Below are positions 43,712-52,703 of a DNA stretch of 64,000 nucleotides, piece after piece. Numbering within the stretch: the first letter of the stretch is position 1; each line of letters starts with the position of its first letter. The translations under genes and the position numbers were made by a program. This stretch comes from an uncultured Roseivirga sp. (GTDB taxonomy: Bacteria > Bacteroidota > Bacteroidia > Cytophagales > Cyclobacteriaceae), in the NCBI GenBank assembly GCA_947493005.1, contig CANLOY010000007.1, positions 158,137 through 222,136 on the forward strand, in the 5' to 3' direction. The notes below the pieces were generated by a model. The model searched no databases. It had not been told where the DNA came from and worked only from the letters and a program-made list of their open reading frames with translations.

Positions 43712-44074
43712 ATGAATAAAGATATCGTTTCTCTGGAAGGCATGGAATTCTATGCCTTTCATGGTTTTTACGAGGAGGAAAGAGAAAAAGGCAATGACTT
43801 CATAGTAGACGTTCATGTAACTACTGACTTTACCAGAGCTGCGGAAAGTGATGAGATTGATGGAACTGTGAACTATGAAACAATCTACAGCATCACTAAA
43901 GAAGAGATGACCATCCCTAACAAGCTTTTAGAACGAGTAGCACAACGAATTCTGGAAAGACTTTTTAATAGTTTTAAGTCAGCATCTACCATTGAAATCT
44001 CAGTGGCTAAGAAAAATCCCCCCGTTGGAGGAAAAGTCAATCATTCAAAAATCACTATTGTTCGTACCAGATAG
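43712..44074 (+). CDS. folB: Dihydroneopterin aldolase
   Basis: Folate pathway enzyme that cleaves dihydroneopterin to hydroxymethyl-dihydropterin. Of 120 residues, motifs are LEGMEFYAFHGFYEEEREKGNDFIVDV (active-site Glu), the TVNYETIYSITKEEM region and ISVAKKNPPVGGKVNHSKI with the conserved Lys. It begins 1 base after the DivIVA stop. Confidence 0.93.
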   Translation: MNKDIVSLEGMEFYAFHGFYEEEREKGNDFIVDVHVTTDFTRAAESDEIDGTVNYETIYSITKEEMTIPNKLLERVAQRILERLFNSFKSASTIEISVAKKNPPVGGKVNHSKITIVRTR

Positions 44075-44096
44075 TTTTTGGTACTCCTTTTTGTAA

Positions 44097-45980
44097 ATGA
44101 CCAAGGCACAAACAATTATTGCTGATCTGATTAACCTTCTTAAAATTGAGAAAGATGAGGATTATGCACAGTACCAGCTCAAAATGCTCAATACATCGGT
44201 TGAAGAGCGGAGAAAAAAGGGAGTTACCTGGTACCCGGTGCAATTAATGAATCAGTATATAAGCACTGGAGAGCGCTATACACTTGAACTGGACAGAACT
44301 ACTCATACCGACCAGAATCATGCTTTTCAGGTAGGAGGAATAGTAAGTGTTTTCTCAGGTTATGGAGAGGATGCAGATACTATTTCAGGGGTAATCAGTT
44401 ATGTCAGAAAAGATAAAATGCGTGTGGTGCTCAAGTCAGACGAAGCACCTGATTGGCTGAGAGATGGTAAACTTGGTGTGAACCTACTGTTTGACGAGGG
44501 TGGTTATCGAGAAATGCAAAAGGCCCTCAAGACCGTTCAGTTGGCTGGGAGTGGTAGACTCGCTGATTTGAGAGAAATACTTTATGGGGCAAAACAGACC
44601 AGTTTTAAAAATGGCTTTGATTTTCAGTCAGTAAACCTGAATGATGGACAAAACCGAGCGCTTACTCAGATTTTTAATGCAAAAGATGTAGCCATTATTC
44701 ATGGCCCTCCTGGAACGGGAAAAACCACAACCTTGGTTAATGCCATTAAAGAGGTAGTGAAAACAGAGAGACAAATTTTGGTTTGTGCCCAGAGTAATGC
44801 GGCCGTGGATCTACTGGTGGAAAAACTTGACAAGCTCGGAATTGAGGTTTTGAGAATTGGCCATCCAGCCAGGCTTACTCCTGAGGTAATTGAAAACAGC
44901 CTTGATGTGAAAATCTCAAATCATACATTTTTTAAAGAGCTCAAGGAAATCCGAAAGCGTGCCGATGAGTACAGGAGAATGGGGCAGAAGTATAAGCGCA
45001 ACTTTGGTCATGACGAACGCATGCAGCGTAAACTGGTGATGAAAGAGGCCAGAATACTCAAAGAAGATGCGGACAGAATAGAATCTCAAATTACGGAAGA
45101 CCTGATTGATAGGGCGCAAGTGATAGCCTGCACCTTAGTTGGTTCTACCCATCGATTGTTGGAAGATCGCATGTTCAGATCGGTTTTTATAGATGAAGCT
45201 TCACAAGCGTTGGAGCCAGCTTGCTGGATAGCCATTCAGAAAGCACATAGGGTGGTTATGGCTGGTGATCATTTGCAGTTACCACCAACAATCAAATCAT
45301 TACAAGCTGCTAAAACTGGTTTGGCCAATACGCTTTTTGAAAAGGCTATCAGTCATATTGAAGAATCTGTAATGTTGGAGACTCAGTATCGTATGCATCC
45401 GGATATTATGAATTTTTCAGGGGCACACTTTTACAATAATAGCCTCAAGACGGCTAGTGAAGTATTGGAGAGAGAAAGGGGAAGTGATATCGAACACTTT
45501 ATGTTCATAGATACCGCTGGTTGTGGTTTTAATGAAAAAGTGAAGAAGGAGACACTAAGCACTTATAATGAAGAGGAAGCAGAGCTACTTGTTAAACATT
45601 TAAGCGATAATCTTTTAATGGATAAGTCTATAGGAATAATTGCTCCATATAAAGCACAGATTGAGTTGATTTCCGATTTAATCCAAAAAAATGCTGCCTT
45701 TGATGAAGTCAGAGATAAGATTTCGATAAATACAGTAGATGCATTTCAAGGGCAGGAAAGAGATGTAATTTACATAGGACTGACCCGTAGCAACGATAAG
45801 AATGAAATTGGTTTTCTGAAAGAATACAGAAGAATGAATGTGGCCATGACCAGAGCTAAAACACAACTAGTGATTATAGGAGATTCTGCCACATTAGGGA
45901 AAGATAGCTTTTACAACTCGGTTATTGACTATGCACAAAAAGTGGGTGGTTATAAAAGTGCTTTTGAGTTTTTGTACTAA
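44097..45980 (+). CDS. Superfamily 1 DNA/RNA helicase, IGHMBP2/Upf1-like
   Basis: Protein of 627 residues. Motif I is HGPPGTGKTTT near 202-212. Motif II, FIDEASQALEP, motif III, VMAGDHLQLPPT, QYRMHP (IV), DAFQGQERDVIYIGLTRS (V) and RRMNVAMTRAK (VI) are all present, so it should be an active ATPase. An N-terminal SH3-like region (about 35-130) precedes the core. The bacterial role is not well defined. Confidence 0.92.
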   Translation: MTKAQTIIADLINLLKIEKDEDYAQYQLKMLNTSVEERRKKGVTWYPVQLMNQYISTGERYTLELDRTTHTDQNHAFQVGGIVSVFSGYGEDADTISGVISYVRKDKMRVVLKSDEAPDWLRDGKLGVNLLFDEGGYREMQKALKTVQLAGSGRLADLREILYGAKQTSFKNGFDFQSVNLNDGQNRALTQIFNAKDVAIIHGPPGTGKTTTLVNAIKEVVKTERQILVCAQSNAAVDLLVEKLDKLGIEVLRIGHPARLTPEVIENSLDVKISNHTFFKELKEIRKRADEYRRMGQKYKRNFGHDERMQRKLVMKEARILKEDADRIESQITEDLIDRAQVIACTLVGSTHRLLEDRMFRSVFIDEASQALEPACWIAIQKAHRVVMAGDHLQLPPTIKSLQAAKTGLANTLFEKAISHIEESVMLETQYRMHPDIMNFSGAHFYNNSLKTASEVLERERGSDIEHFMFIDTAGCGFNEKVKKETLSTYNEEEAELLVKHLSDNLLMDKSIGIIAPYKAQIELISDLIQKNAAFDEVRDKISINTVDAFQGQERDVIYIGLTRSNDKNEIGFLKEYRRMNVAMTRAKTQLVIIGDSATLGKDSFYNSVIDYAQKVGGYKSAFEFLY

Positions 45981-45982
45981 AA

Positions 45983-46024
45983 ATAAGAGGGGAAAGGCAG
46001 CATAGTGCCACCGTTCCACCTCTT
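45983..46024. terminator. Nested hairpin between convergent genes
   Basis: AAGAGG pairs with CCTCTT outside, GGAA with TTCC and GGCA with TGCC inside, around a GCATAG loop, with small bulges. No T tract follows on the plus strand. Confidence 0.4.
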
Positions 46025-46056
46025 CCAGATCGACTAAATCTGCTATGTGTACTTTT

Positions 46057-46704
46057 CTATTGATCTTCTGTGGTAGTAGTGCTTGCGTTGTTCTTGCCTA
46101 AATTCTCATTGAATTTCAAGGCTGTGTACGCGCCTGAACTAAGCCCTATTAGTCCAAGTGCTGTTTCTCCAAACTCGGGTAGTGGAATAGCTGTGCCTAT
46201 TTTAGCACCGGAAAGGCTTTCTACAAATTGTGCTACAAAAGCAAACCCAAATACGAGATTGAAGATTACCGCCTGAAATCGGTGAATGCTCACTCCGTTC
46301 TGATCAGATAAGATATCCATCCAAAACCCCTCTGAAGGATCGTCCTGATGAGTTGTTGCAGTATTAGGATTCGTCTGTTGTGAATTGTCAATTACCCTTC
46401 CTGCCAGTGTAGTACCTGCACTAATTCCAATAAGGATTAAAGCTGTTTTGTTCATTACGCCATCAATCTCACCAGTGTAAGCAAACTGAACAGAGAAGCA
46501 GGTGATAACAATAATTGTCCACCAGATAAGTTGAGAACGAGAATAACTATATGGTTTCTTGTTGAGCGCCTCTTGGGCACTGTTATCCTTAATTAAGAAC
46601 TGAAGCTTGCTGTTTTTGTTGGTAATCAAATTGGCAATCAACACCAGCTCAATAATGATTACGATGGCCGTTACGGACCACCCCAAATACTGTATGGTTT
46701 CCAT
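46057..46704 (-). CDS. Membrane protein of unknown function
   Basis: Protein of 215 residues with four hydrophobic segments (about 8-28, 60-78, 86-102 and 145-163), separated by polar loops, and a fifth weak one near 180-195 (ETALGLIGLSSGAYTALKF). A distinct block is FWMDILSDQNGVSIHRFQAVIFN. No family is recognised. It stands alone between the helicase and an ATP-grasp gene. Confidence 0.65.
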   Translation of the reverse strand: METIQYLGWSVTAIVIIIELVLIANLITNKNSKLQFLIKDNSAQEALNKKPYSYSRSQLIWWTIIVITCFSVQFAYTGEIDGVMNKTALILIGISAGTTLAGRVIDNSQQTNPNTATTHQDDPSEGFWMDILSDQNGVSIHRFQAVIFNLVFGFAFVAQFVESLSGAKIGTAIPLPEFGETALGLIGLSSGAYTALKFNENLGKNNASTTTTEDQ

Positions 46705-46764
46705 GTTGTGTGTGTTTGTTGAAGCAAAATTTAAACAAAAACAATCAATTGAAAACTGTTTTTT

Positions 46765-47661
46765 TTAAAAATCGATTGATTGAGCCAATTTATCTGCTGC
46801 ATGGGGAGTTAACCTGAACCATAACTCAGGTTCAATAAGCTCTAATTCGATTACAGCAAGCTCTCCATTGTTGTCTCTGATGATGTCCACTCTCGCGTAG
46901 GTAGGGGAGGGTGTACAGGACGCAATGACTTTTTCCGCAAATGCAATTTCTTCAGAAGATGGCTCATAAGGATGAACCGTACCGCCAAAATCATCTTGTA
47001 CTCTGAAGTCACCAGGCTTGGCCACTTTTAGTACAGCATGTGTAAACTCACCACCCATTACCATCATAGAAACCTCACCTTTTTCTATAATATCGTTTTG
47101 AAAGGGTTGAAGCATCATGGCCTCTTCGGCAATTAATGACTGAAAAGTGCTTTCCAGTCTATCGCAATTATCTGGGTTTACTTTATATGTATGTCTGGAC
47201 GATCCTGATACACATGGCTTAAGGATACAGTTTTGCCATCCTGTCTCTGTGAATAGCTTAGCAAGTGTAACTTCCTCGCCAACTTCTATGTATCTACTCT
47301 CAGGGATATGGACTCCTTTTTGTTGAAGGTCCTGAAGGTAGTGCTTATCCATATTCCACTTTACAAGCTCAAACGGATTGATCATTTTAGTGAGTTTGCT
47401 GGTTCTTTCTAACCAATCCTGCCACTCTTGATATCTATTGAAATAGTCCCATGTAGTACGGAATATAATCGATTCGGTACTTGACCAGTCGAATTCCGGA
47501 TCAGACCAGCTTTTTCTGGTGACCGTGAAGCCTCGTCTCTTAAGTGCCTCAACAACAAGTCCATCTTCAGTTAAGATGTTCTGATTATATCTGTTAATCT
47601 CATTAGGTGCTACATATCTGTCATCTGTGAGCACCACTATGTCATAGCGTTTATTGTGCAT
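46765..47661 (-). CDS. ATP-grasp domain protein
   Basis: Protein of 298 residues with an ATP-grasp layout: a Rossmann-like N-terminal part (YDIVVLTDDRYVAP...FRTTWDYFNRYQEW), LVKWNMDKHYLQDLQQKGVHIPES, an ATP-binding Lys region CILKPCVSGSSRHTYKV, MLQPFQNDIIEKGEVSMMVMGGEF and the metal-binding end ARVDIIRDNNGELAVIELELIEPELW. It resembles glutathione-synthetase-type ligases acting on an unknown acid and amine. ATG 47661 overlaps the HesB-like gene by 11 bases; a further in-frame start at 47718 would lengthen the overlap. Confidence 0.83.
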   Translation of the reverse strand: MHNKRYDIVVLTDDRYVAPNEINRYNQNILTEDGLVVEALKRRGFTVTRKSWSDPEFDWSSTESIIFRTTWDYFNRYQEWQDWLERTSKLTKMINPFELVKWNMDKHYLQDLQQKGVHIPESRYIEVGEEVTLAKLFTETGWQNCILKPCVSGSSRHTYKVNPDNCDRLESTFQSLIAEEAMMLQPFQNDIIEKGEVSMMVMGGEFTHAVLKVAKPGDFRVQDDFGGTVHPYEPSSEEIAFAEKVIASCTPSPTYARVDIIRDNNGELAVIELELIEPELWFRLTPHAADKLAQSIDF

Positions 47662-47971
47662 TTGAATCAGCGGTATTTGGATTGGTAAAAGTGAACCCTT
47701 TGGCATCAGCACCTTCATAAAAATCTACTTCCAGACCGACTAAATACATGGTTTGCTTTTTTTCTATGTGAACGGCTATATTTTCAACTGTGTATGTAAT
47801 GTCTCCATCCTTAGGTTTGTCAAAGCCCAGTACATAACCCAACCCTGCACAACCTGCACCTCCCTTTACTCCAATACGCAAACCATATCCATCCGGAATA
47901 CTCTTATTCTTCATAATATGATTTACTTCTTCGATCGCTCTTTCGGTAAGACTTACTGGCTCAATGGTCAT
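47651..47971 (-). CDS. HesB/IscA-like protein lacking the C-terminal Cys pair
   Basis: Protein of 106 residues in the A-type Fe-S carrier fold: VSLTERAIEEVNHIMKNK, GLRIGVKGGAGCAGLGYVLGFD with the first family Cys, and the end GFTFTNPNTADSNAQ. In IscA/SufA the segment after NPN carries CGCG, whose two Cys complete the cluster site. Here the chain stops at that point without Cys. The protein may bind iron differently or act in another way. It is coupled to the ATP-grasp gene. Confidence 0.85.
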   Translation of the reverse strand: MTIEPVSLTERAIEEVNHIMKNKSIPDGYGLRIGVKGGAGCAGLGYVLGFDKPKDGDITYTVENIAVHIEKKQTMYLVGLEVDFYEGADAKGFTFTNPNTADSNAQ

Positions 47972-48099
47972 AAGAACAATAATAATTTTATGTTTTCAGT
48001 TGTAAACTTAATACCTATTCGAGATTCTCACTATTTTCAAGCCTTAATTGATATCAACGGATTGTTAAATGATATCAAACAGATGGAAAAGCTCATTTT

Positions 48100-48621
48100 A
48101 TGGAAACCACAGCAGAGTTTTTGAAAATTTTAATTCCGGCACTACTGGTAATGTATGCTATGTATTTAGTGATGAGGAATTTTCTGCAAAAGCAATTTGA
48201 CAATCGCTTACTGGATGTGAAATTAAAGAATACTGAAACGGTGCTCCCTATTAGGCTTCAGGCTTATGAGCGTATTGCCTTGCTTTTAGAGCGTATCTCT
48301 CCAAACAATATGCTGCTAAGATTGAGCGATCCATCTCTTACTGCATTTGCTTTTCAACAACTTTTGTTATCAGAAGTAAGGGAAGAGTTCAACCACAATC
48401 TATCACAGCAGGTCTATATGTCTGATGAAGTTTGGGAGAAAGTGAGGACTTCAATAAATGAAGTAGTTACTGCCGTACAGGAATCTGCTCAAAAAATGAA
48501 TGAGAATAATAGTTCTATCGATTTAGCAGAAGAGATATTCAATTATATGATCGCACTAAAAAGAGATCCAATAGGAGAGGCCCTTACGTTGTTAAAAAAG
48601 GAAACCAGATATTTATTCTAA
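48100..48621 (+). CDS. Single-pass membrane protein of unknown function, DUF7935-like
   Basis: Protein of 173 residues. One N-terminal membrane segment (about 7-25) is followed by a cytosolic helical region: LPIRLQAYERIALLLERISPNNMLLRLSDP, FQQLLLSEVREEFNHNLSQQVYMSDEVWEKVR and DPIGEALTLLKKETRYLF. Proteins of this build are common in Bacteroidota; the role is unknown. It is 11 bases from the DUF1232 gene. Confidence 0.72.
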   Translation: METTAEFLKILIPALLVMYAMYLVMRNFLQKQFDNRLLDVKLKNTETVLPIRLQAYERIALLLERISPNNMLLRLSDPSLTAFAFQQLLLSEVREEFNHNLSQQVYMSDEVWEKVRTSINEVVTAVQESAQKMNENNSSIDLAEEIFNYMIALKRDPIGEALTLLKKETRYLF

Positions 48622-48632
48622 TCAGTTGAGTG

Positions 48633-49049
48633 ATGGCTAAAGAACCTTCTGCAAAAGAGAAAAAGCACTTTGACAGATTTAAGAAAAAAGCTGTTGATAT
48701 AGTGAATGATAGCGATGCGCTTAGAAAAGTACTGGTTGACTTAAAGAAAAAACTGGACGCATCTGAAAAAGACGATTCTCTTAGAGAGAAGTTAATAGAG
48801 TATCTGAAGCTTATCTCAAGAATGCTAGCAAATACCGTCAACGGTAATTATTCTGAAACACCGTGGCAAACAATGGTTATGATTGTGGCGGGTTTACTGT
48901 ACTTTATTGCTCCTTTGGATGCGCTACCCGATTTTATTCCGATTGCCGGATTAGTAGATGATGCAACTATACTTGTCTGGTTGGGTAAATGCTTCAAGGA
49001 AGACCTCAACGATTATAAAAGTTGGGAACAAGCGAACTTTTCTGAATAG
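48633..49049 (+). CDS. YkvA/DUF1232 family membrane protein
   Basis: Protein of 138 residues. A charged N-terminal half precedes the DUF1232 motif MIVAGLLYFIAPLDALPDFIPIAGLVDDATILVWLGK (about 87-123), a short membrane-associated hairpin with the PxDxxPDxxP core. The function is unknown. ATG 48633 is chosen over the GTG immediately before it. Confidence 0.85.
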   Translation: MAKEPSAKEKKHFDRFKKKAVDIVNDSDALRKVLVDLKKKLDASEKDDSLREKLIEYLKLISRMLANTVNGNYSETPWQTMVMIVAGLLYFIAPLDALPDFIPIAGLVDDATILVWLGKCFKEDLNDYKSWEQANFSE

Positions 49050-49088
49050 CTTTAGTGTTTATTTAGTGTTACAACATTGAATAAGCAG

Positions 49089-49724
49089 ATGTCACTTTTA
49101 ATAAATCAAGAATTAATCAACCAGGCTTACGATTATCAGTCGTATAGAACTCTTTTGGATTCACTTTTGGAAGAGGGTAAAACTACTGGTTCTAATCAGT
49201 CGGAAAGCATGATTAACTATGCAATGCTCAACCAAAAGAGGATGCGAAAGTGGGATAAAATCGGGAAAATCTCACCTGAGCTATCTGGCAAGTTGTCAGA
49301 AATTCAAAACCCTGTTACCTGGTTAGTGCTTACGGAGGGCTGGTGTGGTGATGCCGCTCAAAACCTACCATTTATTAATAAAATGGCTGAAGTCAATCCT
49401 AACATAAAGTTGAAGTTTGTGTTAAGGGATGAAAACCTGCCTTTGATGGATGAGTTTTTAACAGAAGGAGGAAGGTCTATTCCAAAACTAATTGCTTTAG
49501 ATGATTCGTTTGAAGTGCTTGGTACCTGGGGACCAAGACCTGATCCAATGCAAAAAGAGTTTGTAAAGAACAAAATCACCAAGGAAAGAACAGGCAAAGA
49601 ATTCAATGAATTTTTGCATCTGTGGTACGCCAAAGACCGAGGGGCAACCCTTCAAAATGAATTTTTGGCTATTTTAGATGTATGGAATCAAAAACTGCAA
49701 TCATTGCCGGTGCAAGCGGGCTGA
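49089..49724 (+). CDS. Thioredoxin-fold protein with WCGD motif
   Basis: Protein of 211 residues. The thioredoxin fold (about 70-170) shows VTWLVLTEGWCGDAAQNLPFINKM, where the active site reads WCGDA: the first Cys is kept and the second position is Asp or Ala. SIPKLIALD supplies the cis-Pro loop. It is cytosolic, with no signal peptide. The last 43 bases overlap the next gene in another frame. A TTG at 49077 is an alternative start. Confidence 0.82.
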   Translation: MSLLINQELINQAYDYQSYRTLLDSLLEEGKTTGSNQSESMINYAMLNQKRMRKWDKIGKISPELSGKLSEIQNPVTWLVLTEGWCGDAAQNLPFINKMAEVNPNIKLKFVLRDENLPLMDEFLTEGGRSIPKLIALDDSFEVLGTWGPRPDPMQKEFVKNKITKERTGKEFNEFLHLWYAKDRGATLQNEFLAILDVWNQKLQSLPVQAG

Positions 49725-50332
49725 TTGGAAAGTCACTAACTCAACTGATATTACAAAGCGATGACTATGGTCAGGTAATCGCTTTAGTAAGAAAGCCTCT
49801 CGGTATTCAGCATGATAGGCTGAAGGAAATCAATATAGACTTTGATCAATTGTCTGAAATGGAAGAATTCCCTAAAGCGGATGATATTTTTTGCGCTTTG
49901 GGAACAACCATGAAAAAGGCGGGGTCAAAGGAAGCATTTTTTAAAGTAGATTATACTTATCCTTTTGAATTAGCTCAGCGAGCGCTGAAATCTGGGGCTA
50001 ATCGCTTTTTTCTGGTATCTGCAATGGGAGCCAATATGAACTCCAGATACTTCTATAACAGGGTAAAGGGTGAACTTGAGGACAAGGTGTCTTTTCTGGA
50101 TTATCGGACTATTTATATTTTCAAACCTTCTCTTTTAAGAGGGAATAGAAGTGAGCGTAGACCGGGAGAATCATTTGCTCAGGCTATTACTACTATTATT
50201 CCCTTTATTGGCCCCTGGAAAAAATATCGCCCTATAAAGGCAGAAAAAGTGGCAGATGCTATGATGAAAGTAGCCAAGCAAGAAGATAAGGGATGCTACT
50301 TTTATCAATCTGAAATAATGAGAAAGATGTAA
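49682..50332 (+). CDS. NAD(P)-binding Rossmann-fold oxidoreductase, HTATIP2-like
   Basis: Protein of 216 residues. The N-terminus TAIIAGASGLIGKSLTQLIL is the dinucleotide-binding Gly motif. DIFCALGTTMKKAGSKEAFFKVDYTYP and RFFLVSAMGANMNSRYFYNRVKGELE (with the Tyr/Lys-type active region) match the short atypical epimerase-like family. The substrate is unknown. Its start lies inside the thioredoxin-like gene (43-base overlap). Confidence 0.85.
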   Translation: MESKTAIIAGASGLIGKSLTQLILQSDDYGQVIALVRKPLGIQHDRLKEINIDFDQLSEMEEFPKADDIFCALGTTMKKAGSKEAFFKVDYTYPFELAQRALKSGANRFFLVSAMGANMNSRYFYNRVKGELEDKVSFLDYRTIYIFKPSLLRGNRSERRPGESFAQAITTIIPFIGPWKKYRPIKAEKVADAMMKVAKQEDKGCYFYQSEIMRKM

Positions 50333-50374
50333 TTGAAAGTTTATTTTTTGAATAGCCTTCTAGGTTGTTCAAAA

Positions 50375-50526
50375 AATAAGAGGCTGTCTTAAAAGTCTTA
50401 TAGTCATTCCCAACTTGATCCGAAACTTCGGATGGGAATCTTCCTAAAAGCACTGTATAGCCTTAATGAGATTCCCGATTTCTCGGGAATGACGGTGTTT
50501 TTTTACTTTTGAGACAGCCTCTTATT
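50375..50526. mobile_element. MITE-like element with 22-bp terminal inverted repeats
   Basis: The ends (50375-50396 and 50505-50526) are inverted copies with 21 of 22 bases equal; the inner part reads GAGGCTGTCTYAAAAGT, resembling transposon ends of Bacteroidota. Inside, GTCATTCCC (50403-50411) and GGGAATGAC (50485-50493) form a second inverted repeat shared with the REP-like units elsewhere. It has no open frame, which suggests a non-autonomous element. It sits between convergent genes. Confidence 0.7.
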
Positions 50527-50541
50527 CTTTTTATAACATGT

Positions 50542-52377
50542 TTACTTTGTGGCTTTTTCAAAAGCCGGTTTCCCACCTACAACAGGAATTTTAATACTTG
50601 TACCTTTCAAATCTATTGTCAATTTTGTTCCAGGTTCTGGTAACAAGGTGAACTCGCTGTCACTGGAAAAAATCATCAGACCGATTTGCTGTCCGGCTGG
50701 GATAACCTGATCATCGGGTTGTAGATCAAAAGTTAGTTCATAGAACTTTCCAGGAGTCAAGGGAGAACTTTTTCTTATGGATCTATGATTTTGAGGGTCT
50801 GCCCAGCCTCTTGTAATAATATTATTGGTAATCTTTGTTCCCTTACCTTCATTCCATGGCAGGGAAACCATCCATACCGATAGGTTCGCAGCAGGTTTAT
50901 CACTTGCTACTTTTATGGTTATAGTAGAAATGCCTGATAAATGTATGTCTTCTTTAAGTATAGGAGAGACATAAAGTAAGCGATTATTAGAATTTGTTGC
51001 CTTAGCCAGTGTCGACCCTGATTTATTGTGATCATCAACTAGTGTTTCTGAGATTGACTTTTTTGGTTTGTCGGTGGTGAGTTTACCAACATTTGGTGCT
51101 GCTCCTTCAAAGTAAAACTTCACTGGTTTGGCAGCAGGGTTTGGATAGTCTGCATAAGCGGTTGGTTCTGTACGTTTGTCATTTTCCCTAACAATCCATG
51201 CCTTGGCATCATTTTCTACTCCGTTTTCAATGTTGTGAAGGTATCTGGTAAACCATCTATTCATCATTTTCATTGGTGGAGGACCACCATGTCCATTTTG
51301 ATGATAAAATATTTGAGTAGGAATGCCCTTCTTTTTGGCTGCCTGTGCGATTCTGTTACTATGTTCAGGCATTACGTTCCAGTCGTTGAAACCGTGAGAC
51401 ATCAACAAGGCGGCCTTCATTGGTTTCATGTCATTTAGATAATCTCTGCCTGCCCAAAAATCATTATAGTCTCCTGTAATCCTATCTAGATTATCAGCCA
51501 ATTCTGTATCTCGTACAGTCTTATTATTGTAGGCTCTTTTTGATTCATCACCGCTATGGATGAAATCATAAAGTACATCAATGTCTTCTCCCAAATATCC
51601 TCCAGGACTTCTTACAAGTCCATTAGATCTATAGTAATGATAGTATGAAGTATTAGGAGCAATTGGAATAATGGCCTTTAATCCATCAACTCCAGTGGTA
51701 GCCGCTGCCAAAGGTAAGGTGCCGTTGTAAGAAGTTCCGGTCATACCAACCCTTCCTGTTGACCAGAAAGCCATTACTTTTTCACCACCCGTAGGTTCCG
51801 TGTATCCATTGTCTTTACCAGATAACCATTCAATCACAGCTTTTGGTGCCAGTGATTCATTATCCCCTCCAACTGTAGGTGCTCCCTGCGATAGTCCAGT
51901 TCCGGGAGAAGAAGAATGTACTACGATATAACCTCGAGGTACCCATGTTTTGATCTGAGAGTTAGATATAACGGGTCTTTTTCCTCTACGCTGAACTTCT
52001 ACATGACTTCTTTTAGGAGGTGTTTCTCCAATTTCATGTTTTACATTCCAGAACAAGCCCTCAACAATACCTGCTGTACCAGCATAGTATGGACTGGATT
52101 CGTATACCACCGGTAGTTTTAAGCCTTCTGTTTCCGTTTGTGGAGGACGAGTAACAGATACATGCATTCTATCCAACTTTCCATCTCCATCAGTATCAAA
52201 TTCTGTTTCAACCCATAAATCATGTCGAATCCAGTTTTCGGGATTATTGAAGGCTTCAACAATTTGCGCTTCCCCATCTTTAAATACTGGCTTTGTTTGG
52301 CCAAAACTTAATTGTGTAATGAGCAGTAGAAGAAAGGATATTAGTGCAAATTTCTTTAAGGGTAAATGGCTTTTCAT
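50542..52377 (-). CDS. Secreted CocE/NonD family hydrolase (Xaa-Pro dipeptidyl-peptidase-like)
   Basis: Protein of 611 residues with a signal peptide (cleavage near QLSFG). An alpha/beta hydrolase domain (about 30-380) contains the nucleophile elbow GRVGMTGTSYNGTLPLAAA (Ser in GTSYNG), AALLMSHGFNDWNVMPEHSNRI (acid) and YHQNGHGGPPPM (His). The C-terminal jelly roll (about 400-600) includes HLSGISTITIKVASDKPAANLSVWMV. Members cleave X-Pro peptides or esters such as cocaine or glutaryl-amides. The substrate is unknown. Confidence 0.9.
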   Translation of the reverse strand: MKSHLPLKKFALISFLLLLITQLSFGQTKPVFKDGEAQIVEAFNNPENWIRHDLWVETEFDTDGDGKLDRMHVSVTRPPQTETEGLKLPVVYESSPYYAGTAGIVEGLFWNVKHEIGETPPKRSHVEVQRRGKRPVISNSQIKTWVPRGYIVVHSSSPGTGLSQGAPTVGGDNESLAPKAVIEWLSGKDNGYTEPTGGEKVMAFWSTGRVGMTGTSYNGTLPLAAATTGVDGLKAIIPIAPNTSYYHYYRSNGLVRSPGGYLGEDIDVLYDFIHSGDESKRAYNNKTVRDTELADNLDRITGDYNDFWAGRDYLNDMKPMKAALLMSHGFNDWNVMPEHSNRIAQAAKKKGIPTQIFYHQNGHGGPPPMKMMNRWFTRYLHNIENGVENDAKAWIVRENDKRTEPTAYADYPNPAAKPVKFYFEGAAPNVGKLTTDKPKKSISETLVDDHNKSGSTLAKATNSNNRLLYVSPILKEDIHLSGISTITIKVASDKPAANLSVWMVSLPWNEGKGTKITNNIITRGWADPQNHRSIRKSSPLTPGKFYELTFDLQPDDQVIPAGQQIGLMIFSSDSEFTLLPEPGTKLTIDLKGTSIKIPVVGGKPAFEKATK

Positions 52378-52703
52378 AATAGGTAGTTTAATTGAACCGA
52401 AAATACGAAAGAAACACCATTAGATAGTTGTTTCGATATGTTCGTTAAAATAATCAATTGGTCTTCGGGAGCCTGCCTTTATTAATACGGTTCGTTATTA
52501 TCCAATAAGAGATAGTCAGAGATGTTAAAGTTTGTCGGCAATATTTAATCGGTCGTTTACATATTCGAAAACGCTCAATATCCCTAAAATTTGACGCTTC
52601 GTAGTGGTTTTTTGTCTTTTAATTTGAAAAAAATAGATTATTTAATTCTTTTGTTTTCATTTGATAATAGATTAAAATATTTTGAAATTTTAACTTATTA
52701 ACA

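Noticed and set aside
47753..48124. 123-residue frame opposite the HesB-like gene and into the next gap
   Set aside because: Its first part is antisense of a clear gene, and its later part is noncoding with no start or domain support.
52378..52703. Hidden gene or RNA in the 326-base gap
   Set aside because: No open frame with a start, no tRNA-like fold and no clear TAnnTTTG with a correct -33 could be found; the region is simply AT-rich.
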